33,698 nucleotides of DNA from Pseudomonadota bacterium (GTDB lineage: Bacteria > Pseudomonadota > Gammaproteobacteria > Acidithiobacillales > Acidithiobacillaceae): contig JAKBXD010000001.1 of the NCBI GenBank assembly GCA_021840785.1, forward strand, positions 1-33,698. Direction: 5' to 3'. The notes under the pieces were generated by a model. That model searched no databases. It was not told the origin of the DNA and was given only the letters and a program-made list of their open reading frames with translations. The first letter of the stretch is position 1. Each line of letters begins with the position of its first letter. Position numbers and translations under genes: made by a program. Positions 7,392-14,955 of the stretch are shown here, one piece after another.

Positions 7392-10049
7392 ATGCGCGAT
7401 GATCGGCAGAAACCCCATGACACCAAGGATGCATCTTATCAAAAGGTCGTCTCCTGGCTGCTGAAGCGTTGGGCGGAAGGAGATCTGCCGCCGTGGCGCA
7501 AGCCCTGGACTCCGCCGCCCTGGCCGGATCGGCCGCACAATCCGTTCACGCAAGCCGTGTACCAGGGCGGCAATGCCTTTACCCTGACCCTCGCGGGTAT
7601 GGCCCACGATCTGCCGCTCTTTGCCACCTACAAGCAGATCCAGGAGCACGGTGGCCAGGTCCGCGGCGGGGAGCAGGGCGTGCCGATCATCGTCTGGAAG
7701 GAGTGGCGGCCCAAGGGGGAACAGAACGCGCCGGAATCGGGAATACCCAATGAGTCCACGACCGAGGACGCGCCGCCACGGCTCTTCGCCCGCACCTATG
7801 CCGTTTTCAATATCGCTCAGACGGATGGGCTGGAGCACCTCCTGGAGGCGGCCAAACCACCGGCCACCTGGTCCCCGGAACGCGCCGGCGCGCTCTTTGA
7901 AGAGCGGGTGGCCGAAACGGGCATACGCATTGAGCGGGGAGTGGGGAATCGCGCCTTCTTCCGCGCATCGGAGCGCCTGATCCATCTGCCCGTGGAAGGG
8001 CGTTTTCCCAATGCTTCCGCCTTCTATGCCACCTTGCTGCATGAAGCCGTGCACAGCACCGGCCCCACCCTGGACCGGTCGGCCTTTTACCAGAAGAAGG
8101 GCATGGACCGGGATCAGGCCTATGCGGCCGAAGAGTTGACGGCCGAGATCGGCATGCTGCTCCTGGCCCGACGGCTCAACGTGCCGATCGCACCGGAAGA
8201 TGCGGAGCAGACGGCGAGCTATCTCAAAGGCTGGAGCCTGCGTGCCGCTGTGGAGAGCGATCCGAAGCTGCTCTTCGAGACGGCGCGACTGGCGCAACAG
8301 GCGGTGGATCATCTGATCACGCCGGAATTCGCGCAAAAGCTCGAAGCGGTGCAGAAAACCGGGCCCGGACAGCCGCAGACACTGTCCGGCAGTCTCCGGG
8401 AACCGGTCACCAAAGCACCGGAAGGCCCGCCCCTGTCCATCGACATCGACGCCGGCGAGCGCTACACCTTCCACGCCGACGCCGGCCACGGCTGGCTGGA
8501 AGTGCCCCGATCCGACATCCAGGCACTGGACATCGATGGCCTGATCAGTGTCTCTTCGCACCAGAAAGGAAACCGGGTCTTTCTCGAAGAAGACCGGGAT
8601 GCCCTGCTGTTCCATCACGCCTTGGAAAAAGCGCTCGGCAGGGACCTGAAAGCCGAGGACTTCAGCCGGGAGGTGTTCGACGGGGACGATTCCCCCATTC
8701 GCGGTTATGACCGGTATTTTGCCCCGGATCGGGGTCTGAAAGCGAAAGGCCCGGCGGTGTCCCGCGGCGATTACGTGCGGTACCGGGACGAGACCGGCGC
8801 AGAGCGCGAAGCCGTCGTGCTCGACGGCGCCCATCTCGGCAAAGCGACGCGCCTGAAACGCATCTACCGGTGGCCCAACGGCACCCCCGGCATGGACGGG
8901 GCGGACCACATCATGCCCACGGTGCTGCCGGACCAGATGATGGAGCACATCCCGGGCGCTGTCCAACCCGGGCCGGATCTGGACGCCATCGATCCGCGGA
9001 CCGATGCGTACCAACGCAGCATGGGCATGGACGATTCCCGCGCCAGAGCCGCACATGCCGTGCTCACGGCGGTCGAAACCGCCCGTGGCGCATCCACACG
9101 GCCCCTGCCGGTTCCCGGCGAGCAAGCCAGGGATATCCACCACAAGGTCGTCCTCACCCATCGCACAGATCTCGCGGACCATGTGCGCCAGGAGCCCATC
9201 GATCCGGACAAGCCGATCCTGGAAATTCGGGCGCATCCTCGTCAGCGCATTTCCGGGATACTGCGAGATTACGAGAAGTACGCCGTGCTGCTGGATACCC
9301 GGGAATTCGGCCCGATCAGCGTCGAGATCGGTAAGCCGTTCCTGGCGGATTCCCTGGGGGACGATTATCTGCGCAAGTCCCTGGAGAAACCCATCGAAGT
9401 GTCCATCAGCGGCGATGGCCGGGTATTGAGCATCCATAACCCGGAACTGGGGGTCACTCCCGCGAAGGACATCTTTGCATCCCCCGCAATTCCCTTTGGG
9501 TTGATGCCGCACAGCAACATGGAACGGAAAGGTGCGGGGGAGATCACCGGCAGCCTGACTCACATACACGACATGAACGTACTGGAAATCCAGAGCGCAG
9601 GACAGCCCCTGCTGGTCTCCGGTCGGGATCCTGACCCGGCGCATCAGGACGCCATCCGGAAAATGATCGGCCACACCGTCACGGTCACGCCCAGCGCCGA
9701 GGGCATCCTGCAGGTGGCGGATCGTGGCCCGAAGAGGGAACTGGGCAATTCCAGGGAAATCCCCGTCGAGCACCTGCAGCCCGGTGACCGGATCCTGGAA
9801 GGGAATCACTGGATGACCGTGCACTCCGTCGAGTTCCCGGGCGACCGGATGGGCCTGCAAAATCCCGTGCGCATCCGCTTTGGCGATCCCGAAGGCGACG
9901 ACACGGGATCCACCCTGGTTCCGGCGGGAACCCGGGTGTCCTTGCGGACGGCGGAGGAGCTCCGGGCGGAGCGGGGCATGACGCAGGCGCACGAAACACG
10001 GCCTGCCCCGGCGCATCTTCCGGTCCAGTCGCGTGGGCGTCGGCCGTGA
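7392..10049 (+). CDS. ardC: ArdC-like antirestriction protein with long C-terminal extension
   Basis: AAAGGAGG at 7378-7385 fixes the start. Residues 1-150 form the ArdC N-terminal ssDNA-binding domain (WAEGDLPPWRKPW, FATYKQIQEHGGQVRGGE, WKEW). Residues about 160-300 are a zincin-like metallopeptidase with HEAVH at 217-221 and AAEELTAEIG around 245-253 supplying the third ligand. Known ArdC proteins bind ssDNA and protect incoming plasmid DNA from restriction; typical members are about 300 residues. Here about 550 more residues follow. They include a globular stretch around 355-440, an RGDYVRYRDETG segment near 460, a KfrB-like patch (ILRDYEKYAVLLDT, 620-635) and a C-terminal region with a VEHLQPGDRILEGNHW motif. 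It lies inside the secretion operon, so it is probably made together with the transfer machinery. Confidence 0.82.
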   Translation: MRDDRQKPHDTKDASYQKVVSWLLKRWAEGDLPPWRKPWTPPPWPDRPHNPFTQAVYQGGNAFTLTLAGMAHDLPLFATYKQIQEHGGQVRGGEQGVPIIVWKEWRPKGEQNAPESGIPNESTTEDAPPRLFARTYAVFNIAQTDGLEHLLEAAKPPATWSPERAGALFEERVAETGIRIERGVGNRAFFRASERLIHLPVEGRFPNASAFYATLLHEAVHSTGPTLDRSAFYQKKGMDRDQAYAAEELTAEIGMLLLARRLNVPIAPEDAEQTASYLKGWSLRAAVESDPKLLFETARLAQQAVDHLITPEFAQKLEAVQKTGPGQPQTLSGSLREPVTKAPEGPPLSIDIDAGERYTFHADAGHGWLEVPRSDIQALDIDGLISVSSHQKGNRVFLEEDRDALLFHHALEKALGRDLKAEDFSREVFDGDDSPIRGYDRYFAPDRGLKAKGPAVSRGDYVRYRDETGAEREAVVLDGAHLGKATRLKRIYRWPNGTPGMDGADHIMPTVLPDQMMEHIPGAVQPGPDLDAIDPRTDAYQRSMGMDDSRARAAHAVLTAVETARGASTRPLPVPGEQARDIHHKVVLTHRTDLADHVRQEPIDPDKPILEIRAHPRQRISGILRDYEKYAVLLDTREFGPISVEIGKPFLADSLGDDYLRKSLEKPIEVSISGDGRVLSIHNPELGVTPAKDIFASPAIPFGLMPHSNMERKGAGEITGSLTHIHDMNVLEIQSAGQPLLVSGRDPDPAHQDAIRKMIGHTVTVTPSAEGILQVADRGPKRELGNSREIPVEHLQPGDRILEGNHWMTVHSVEFPGDRMGLQNPVRIRFGDPEGDDTGSTLVPAGTRVSLRTAEELRAERGMTQAHETRPAPAHLPVQSRGRRP

Positions 10050-10123
10050 GCGTGGACACGGGCGCGCGTTTTGCCGACCTCGCCCCGCGCATGGCCACCG
10101 TGTTCAGCAGTCCTTTGCCATGA
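10046..10123 (+). CDS. 25-codon ORF overlapping the ardC stop
   Basis: A GTG overlapping the ardC stop (GTGA) opens a 25-residue frame (starts VSVDTGARFADLAPRM) that ends 10 bases before the next gene's start. Like the mini-ORF at 7314, it may serve translational coupling rather than encode a functional peptide. There is no other support. Confidence 0.2.
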   Translation: MSVDTGARFADLAPRMATVFSSPLP

Positions 10124-10133
10124 GGCACGCCTG

Positions 10134-10745
10134 ATGGATATGAACCGGCAGGTGGCCCGTCTGGCGATGGGCATGGCGCGGGTGTATACCACCCCGCCGG
10201 ACGCTTTGAGAGGAGATGCCCCGCCGCTCTCCCTGATCCCGGAAGAACTGGGCGCGGTCGCCGGCCTGCTGCTGGAACTGTCCTGGCGGATGCTGGAAAG
10301 CAGTGTGGGGGCCTTGCGGCGATTGGCCGCGCAGACCTCGGACGCAGGCACCCTGGCTGGCCTGCTGCACGGTTTTGATCTGCGCCAACCCAGCTATCGG
10401 GAAGGGCCCGATTGCCTGGAGGTCAGCGGCTGCGAGACCCTGCCGCCGGTGTTGTTGCCCTGGCTGGCCACCGGCATGGTCGCGGCCGGCGCCTTGCTGA
10501 TTCCTGAACCCCGCCACAACAATGCCTATGACCTCAAACGGCAATTGCTCGACCGTTTGCAACAGATCGAGCGGCTGACCCTGCCCGAACCGGCGGTGGA
10601 TTCCATCCAGTCTCCCGCCCCCGAAGAGGCCATCCCATCCGTACGAGAGCAGCCGTCCGGTGAAAGCGCGATTACTCCGATTCAGAAGACCAGCCCGGAG
10701 TCAGAGGCGGAGCCGACCACCACATCTCCCCGGCGGTCGCGATGA
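10134..10745 (+). CDS. Hypothetical transfer-operon protein, 203 residues
   Basis: The frame opens at 10071, but the residues before MDMNRQVARLA look like out-of-frame sequence. I take ATG 10134 (ATG 10140 is the alternative); the ribosome-binding site is weak. The protein is mainly helical, with one hydrophobic segment (PPVLLPWLATGMVAAGALLI, about residues 118-137). Its C-terminal 60 residues are Ser/Pro/Glu-rich and probably disordered. I do not recognise the family. Its place between ardC and dotM/trbA, with a 4-base ATGA overlap to the next gene, points to a role in transfer. Confidence 0.55.
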   Translation: MDMNRQVARLAMGMARVYTTPPDALRGDAPPLSLIPEELGAVAGLLLELSWRMLESSVGALRRLAAQTSDAGTLAGLLHGFDLRQPSYREGPDCLEVSGCETLPPVLLPWLATGMVAAGALLIPEPRHNNAYDLKRQLLDRLQQIERLTLPEPAVDSIQSPAPEEAIPSVREQPSGESAITPIQKTSPESEAEPTTTSPRRSR

Positions 10746-11287
10746 AAACGGGCTTCTGGAAAGGGGCGGGGACGGTCGCGGGCGTGGTGTCCGGGGTGCT
10801 GCCGATCTGGTGGATCATCCGGGGCACGAGCCGCGCCGCCCGGGCGGCGGTGCCGCCCATGGGCCAGTTGCGCATCGGGGAAACCCGCGCGTTGCTGCGC
10901 CGGCGGGAGCATGCCCAACGCGCCCGGGATCGTTTCGCTTGGGCGGTTGCGCGGCAAGGCCTGAGCGAACGGAATCTGGAGGATCGCTTGCGGCGGTCGC
11001 GCCGTCAACTGATGCTGCTGGCCGTGGTGGGCGCCGCCTTGCTCCTCTGGGGCGCGGTGCATCCGCTCGCGCTGGTCCTCTTGCCCGCGGTGCTCGCCCT
11101 GGGTCTCTACAGCCTTTATCAGATCGATTGCCTGGAACACCGCGCTCTGCCGTTGCTGGGGAGCTGGCTCCTGTCCCGGATCCAGCGGCGACCGGTGGCA
11201 GAAACAGCCGGGATCCCGGACCGGGGCGCTGCGATCACGCCGTCGCCAGAGGACCAACCAGAGGCAGGCCCGCATGTCCACGAATAA
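10742..11287 (+). CDS. Membrane protein of the type IVB transfer operon
   Basis: This 181-residue protein starts in an ATGA overlap with the previous gene. It has a short hydrophobic N-terminus (GVVSGVLPIWWII), a long charged Arg-rich helix (ALLRRREHAQRARDRFAW), then a hydrophobic hairpin (LMLLAVVGAALLLWGAV and LALVLLPAVLALGLYSLY, about 95-128). A disordered tail of about 30 residues follows. The layout suggests an inner-membrane protein with cytoplasmic charged regions. The exact Dot/Icm or Tra counterpart is not recognisable to me; TraX-like is a guess. It overlaps the downstream trbA gene by 14 bases. Confidence 0.55.
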   Translation: MKTGFWKGAGTVAGVVSGVLPIWWIIRGTSRAARAAVPPMGQLRIGETRALLRRREHAQRARDRFAWAVARQGLSERNLEDRLRRSRRQLMLLAVVGAALLLWGAVHPLALVLLPAVLALGLYSLYQIDCLEHRALPLLGSWLLSRIQRRPVAETAGIPDRGAAITPSPEDQPEAGPHVHE

Positions 11288-12371
11288 CCCGAACGCCGAC
11301 ACCACGGGTTCGGGAGGGGAAGCGGTCTTTATCGTCGTGGCGCTGGGCGTCCTGGCCCTGGTGGTCTGGCTGGTCGGCCATACGGCCCTGGTCACCCTGT
11401 GGGACTGGGTGAAGCGGGGCGAGATTTGGGTCATCCGCGGCATCCTGCCGGGCCGCTTCGTTGCGCTGCAGCAGCATTTGGTCCTCGTGCAGCGCGAACA
11501 CCTCTTGTCCCGCATACACTGGGCGACCATTACGGAGGTCAACCACCGCATCGGCGCGATCATCGGTCCGGTGCTGGCCGTTCCCCTGGGCGTCATGGCC
11601 ATCTGGCTCTTTTGGTCCCGCTATCAAAGGACCCGGGTGCATACCCCAGAGTCTCTGGTGGAAACGGTCAAGGAACGCTTCCCCTGGGGCAGGATCTGGA
11701 ATCACCACCTCCATCTGCAGGATCCGCATGCAGGGCCCTGGGCCCTGGCGCAACGCCCCTGGGACTTTGCTCGGGCGCACCAAGCCGCTTATTGTGAACC
11801 GGACGCGGATCACCCCGACGCGAAACTGCACATGGCAGTCGAGGCGGTGGAGCGTGCGCTGGTCGCCCAGCTTGGGCCCACGGATCTCGCCCTGTTGCCG
11901 GTGGCGGTGCGGGCATTGGTCGCGGCCCTCTTGCCGCAGGCCTGCGGTGACGACGAAACGACCCATCAACGACTGATCGACCTGGCGAATCTGGCCTATG
12001 ACCATGCCGATCTGAGCGGTGTCGTCCGGATGCAGGCGGTGGCATGGGCGCCAACCCGGGCTGAGCGACAGATTTGGGGGAGCCTGGTGGTCCGGCATCG
12101 GTTCGCCCGCTGTCAGTTCCTGGCCTTGTTCGAGGCGGCGGGGGAGCGCGCGCTGCTGCCGTCAGCGCACCTGCTCTGGCTCAAGGCGGTGGACCGTCCC
12201 CTCTGGTATGCCGTCAACAGCCTGGGCCGGGGCCATCGCTGCCATGTGGAAGGCGCGGGCATTCTCGCGCATTACCGCGCGGAATGCGCGGCGGGCGTGC
12301 CCTTGCTGGACCCGCAGGTCGACGATGCCGTCCATGGGTTACGGATGGCCTTGCTGGAGGTGCGCGAGTGA
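11274..12371 (+). CDS. trbA: DotM/IcmP (TrbA)-type coupling-complex protein
   Basis: The 365-residue protein has two N-terminal membrane helices (VFIVVALGVLALVVWLVG at about 18-35 and IIGPVLAVPLGVMAIWLFW at about 94-112) and a soluble C-terminal domain. That domain carries the DotM/TrbA signature region RPLWYAVNSLGRGHRCHVEGAGILAHY near the end. DotM forms the type IV coupling complex with DotL in Dot/Icm systems, and TrbA is the R64 counterpart. Here it lies directly before the DotL-like gene with a GTGA overlap, the expected pairing. The start at ATG 11274 overlaps the preceding gene. Confidence 0.82.
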   Translation: MSTNNPNADTTGSGGEAVFIVVALGVLALVVWLVGHTALVTLWDWVKRGEIWVIRGILPGRFVALQQHLVLVQREHLLSRIHWATITEVNHRIGAIIGPVLAVPLGVMAIWLFWSRYQRTRVHTPESLVETVKERFPWGRIWNHHLHLQDPHAGPWALAQRPWDFARAHQAAYCEPDADHPDAKLHMAVEAVERALVAQLGPTDLALLPVAVRALVAALLPQACGDDETTHQRLIDLANLAYDHADLSGVVRMQAVAWAPTRAERQIWGSLVVRHRFARCQFLALFEAAGERALLPSAHLLWLKAVDRPLWYAVNSLGRGHRCHVEGAGILAHYRAECAAGVPLLDPQVDDAVHGLRMALLEVRE

Positions 12372-14521
12372 GCACCCCCCCCCATCTGGAGACGCGCCAG
12401 GTCGCCGTGGACATCCGCCGCAACGGGGACCGGTTCCGCGATTTTCTCGTCCATCACGGCGGCAGCCTGATCCTGCTGATGCTGGCGGTGGCCTGTGCCA
12501 GCCCCATCGGCGATGGCTGGGCGGATCTGATCTTCCCAGTGGGCGTGCTGTTCTTTCTGATGGCCCGGTATCACGTCCATCGCGCCGGCTGGCCGCTACG
12601 GGCTCCATTCTTCGCTCATTGCCTAGATCCCAAGGATCTGGACCCCTATGGCAATCCGAAAGAGGCCGCGGGCATCTACTATGCCGGCCAGGCGCGGGAC
12701 GGATCCGGCGGGGTGTGGCTGACGGATCCCGATCTGCGCGCGCATCTCTATCCCGTGGGGGTTTCCGGCGCGGGCAAGACGCAGTTGTTCCATGGCATGC
12801 TCTTCAATGCCCTGATGCAGGGTTCGGCCGCCACGAACATCGACGGCAAGGGAGAACTGACCACCTGGGAGAAGGACTACGCCATCGTCCGTCGCTTCGG
12901 CCGGGAGGATGATCTCCTGCTGGTCTCCTATGCCACCGGCGGCAAGGACGTGTTCGAGAAAACGCCCCAGCGGCGGATGTCCAACACCGATAATGCCATG
13001 GCGCTGTGGGATTCTTCCTCGTTGACCGAGATGATGATGGCCCTGCAGGACCAGAACGAGGCCTCCGATCCCTACTGGATCGGGCGCTGCGAGAGTTTTA
13101 TCCGCGCCATCATGCCGCCTTTGGTGTGGCGGCGGGAGGAGGGCATCGAGCCCCTGTCGCCCAAGGTAGTGCGCAAGTACCTGGACCTGACCACCCTCGA
13201 ACAGCTGGCCCGCGACGCGCGCATGCCCCCGGACCTGATGGGCGGGGTGCTGACCTACCTCAGCACCTTGCCCGGCGGCTTCGATCCCCAGGCACCGGCC
13301 AAGGGGTCGGGCGATGCCGTGGATCCGGAAACGGCCCGCCAACAGCAGTTGCAGATGGCCTCCCGGGGTGAACAGCACAGCTATGTGGCCCAGCAACTGG
13401 TGAACAGCCTGGGTCTGCTCGCCGACCAGTACGGCTATATCTCAGCGACCCCCTATCCGGAAGTGGACTGGCTGGACGTGGCCGTGCACAGGCGCATCGT
13501 GGTGGTCATCCTCCCAGCCCTGGGCAAGTCCGAAAAGGGCGCGGAAAGCTTGGGTCGCATCGTCATCGCCAACCTCAAGGGCATGATGGCGCGTATTCTC
13601 GGGAGCAAGACCGAGCGCCGGGTGGGCGAGCATCCCGAGCCGCGCATCACCAGGGCCGACCATCCCTACTACATCATCGAGGATGAAAAGCCCGCCTACA
13701 TGGTACCGGGAGAGGATGTGATCTTTCAGGAGGCGCGGTCATTGGGATTCTGCATGGCGCCGGGAGCGCAGAGTCACAAGCACATGCAGGACAAGCTCAA
13801 GACCGTGGCTGATGCCATCGCCGGGGCCGCGACCCGGACCAAGCTGTTTCTCGGTCTGGAGGACCCGGACACCCTGGATCTTGCGCGGCAGCTCACCGGC
13901 GAGGTCTGGCGGGGCGTGCCGGGCGGGTATCAGCCGGGTGCCCTGCAGCCAGTACAGGAAAACCGTACGACCTTGCAGAAGGACGCCTTTCTGGATCCCA
14001 TGACCGTGAAGGTGCAACAGGATGGGCAGGCCCTGCTCGTAGCCACGATCCAGACGCAGCGCGGCGAGATCCAGCGCGGGGTCTGGATCAATGCTTTCTA
14101 CGTGCCGGACTTCGATGTCCCGGCGATCCACCTGAACCATCTGATGCCACTGCTTTCCATGGCCGATTACAGCCTGATCTCCGAGGGCGCACTAGCGCAA
14201 GACCACGAGGCGGGGTGCGCGCCCAAACCGGCGCGGTCGTCCCGCGAATTGATCGCGAAGGCCGAGGGCAACGGAACGAAGGCGTCCGACGAGGACATCC
14301 ACCGACAGCTGGCCTTGGAGTTTTCCGGCCTGCAGGAACTAGGGCAATTGCTGGGGATGCCGGCGCATGCCCTGGTGGAGGAGACATCGCTGCTCGCCGC
14401 GATAGACCGGTCCCTGAAGGAGAAGCTGGCCGGCGCGCCGGCACCCATGGACACCGAAGGGAAAGCGTTGCAGGCTCAGTCGCTGAGGGTTGCGCTGAAG
14501 GACCCGCAGCATAGACAATGA
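12368..14521 (+). CDS. trbC: DotL/IcmO (TrbC)-type coupling ATPase (T4CP)
   Basis: The frame is open from 12074, but the first 98 codons are the shadow of trbA. The GTG at 12368, overlapping the trbA stop as GTGA, is the likely start, giving 717 residues. There are two N-terminal membrane helices (SLILLMLAVACA and LIFPVGVLFFLMA, about 33-66). The Walker A box GVSGAGKT is at 131-138, the Walker B strand YYIIEDEKPAYM at about 434-445, and FCMAPGAQSHKHM follows as in FtsK/VirD4-type motors. In type IVB systems this ATPase recruits the relaxosome and feeds DNA to the channel. The C-terminal about 120 residues are acidic and variable, where adaptors bind in Legionella DotL. Confidence 0.87.
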   Translation: MSTPPHLETRQVAVDIRRNGDRFRDFLVHHGGSLILLMLAVACASPIGDGWADLIFPVGVLFFLMARYHVHRAGWPLRAPFFAHCLDPKDLDPYGNPKEAAGIYYAGQARDGSGGVWLTDPDLRAHLYPVGVSGAGKTQLFHGMLFNALMQGSAATNIDGKGELTTWEKDYAIVRRFGREDDLLLVSYATGGKDVFEKTPQRRMSNTDNAMALWDSSSLTEMMMALQDQNEASDPYWIGRCESFIRAIMPPLVWRREEGIEPLSPKVVRKYLDLTTLEQLARDARMPPDLMGGVLTYLSTLPGGFDPQAPAKGSGDAVDPETARQQQLQMASRGEQHSYVAQQLVNSLGLLADQYGYISATPYPEVDWLDVAVHRRIVVVILPALGKSEKGAESLGRIVIANLKGMMARILGSKTERRVGEHPEPRITRADHPYYIIEDEKPAYMVPGEDVIFQEARSLGFCMAPGAQSHKHMQDKLKTVADAIAGAATRTKLFLGLEDPDTLDLARQLTGEVWRGVPGGYQPGALQPVQENRTTLQKDAFLDPMTVKVQQDGQALLVATIQTQRGEIQRGVWINAFYVPDFDVPAIHLNHLMPLLSMADYSLISEGALAQDHEAGCAPKPARSSRELIAKAEGNGTKASDEDIHRQLALEFSGLQELGQLLGMPAHALVEETSLLAAIDRSLKEKLAGAPAPMDTEGKALQAQSLRVALKDPQHRQ

Positions 14522-14802
14522 AGGGACGCCGACAGCGGGCGATTTTTCGAGACCAACGCTCATGGTTGAGGCGTTGCCGGACTGGCCCGGGCATATAGGG
14601 GTGAGTGGCTGTTCCGCCCCCAAATGGACATCCAACCCCTGAAAACGTGGTCCTCCTCTATTCCACCGGGGTTGACGAAACGGGCGGTTAATTACCCGTT
14701 GAACTTGCGCCCCTTGAATTCGCCAACTAGAACCCGCACCTTTCGTAAGGGTGGTTTCATCCTGAAGCACTCCAAGGAAAATTCAGCAGATGGAGATAGC
14801 AC
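14522..14802. promoter_or_regulatory. Spacer before the E2-E1 cargo operon, with an inverted repeat
   Basis: This 281-bp gap separates trbC from the cargo operon. It contains the inverted pair AACGGG (14679-14684) and CCCGTT (14695-14700) around an AT-rich core, next to a TTGACG (14672-14677). This could be an operator-promoter for the downstream genes, but no good -10 is at standard spacing. Composition drops in GC through this stretch, consistent with the left edge of inserted cargo. Confidence 0.3.
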
Positions 14803-14955
14803 ATGTCTCACGGCGACGACAAAAAACCCGACAGTAAGCCCGCTCACCCGGACCAGCCCCATCGGCCGGACAATGTCCCCCCAGGGCCGCCGGACGAGGT
14901 ACCGCCAGGTAAGCCGCGGGCGCCCCAGGTCCCTGGCCACCGTCCGGTTGGTTGA
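14803..14955 (+). CDS. 50-residue Pro/His/Asp-rich peptide ending in Gly, candidate modifier
   Basis: ATG 14803 has GGAG about eight bases upstream, and the stop overlaps the next gene as TGATG. The product starts MSHGDDKKPDSKPAHP, has two PPG repeats in the middle and ends in RPVG. It is built almost wholly of Pro, His, Asp, Lys and Gly and so should be disordered. It has no beta-grasp fold, unlike known ubiquitin-like modifiers. Still, a free C-terminal glycine is what an E1 adenylates, and the gene is coupled to an E2-E1 fusion. I infer it may be the substrate of that enzyme. Alternatives are a truncated ubiquitin-like protein, a leader or a non-functional remnant. Confidence 0.5.
   Translation: MSHGDDKKPDSKPAHPDQPHRPDNVPPGPPDEVPPGKPRAPQVPGHRPVG

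Noticed and set aside
6993..10016. 1007-codon open frame on the minus strand
   Set aside because: It is antisense to ardC and the end of traU, both of which have family motifs and ribosome-binding sites. The antisense frame has neither.
12074..12367. Upstream extension of trbC
   Set aside because: The extra 98 codons overlap trbA completely and read as Arg/Gly/Pro-rich out-of-frame sequence. The GTG at 12368 gives the normal T4CP N-terminus.
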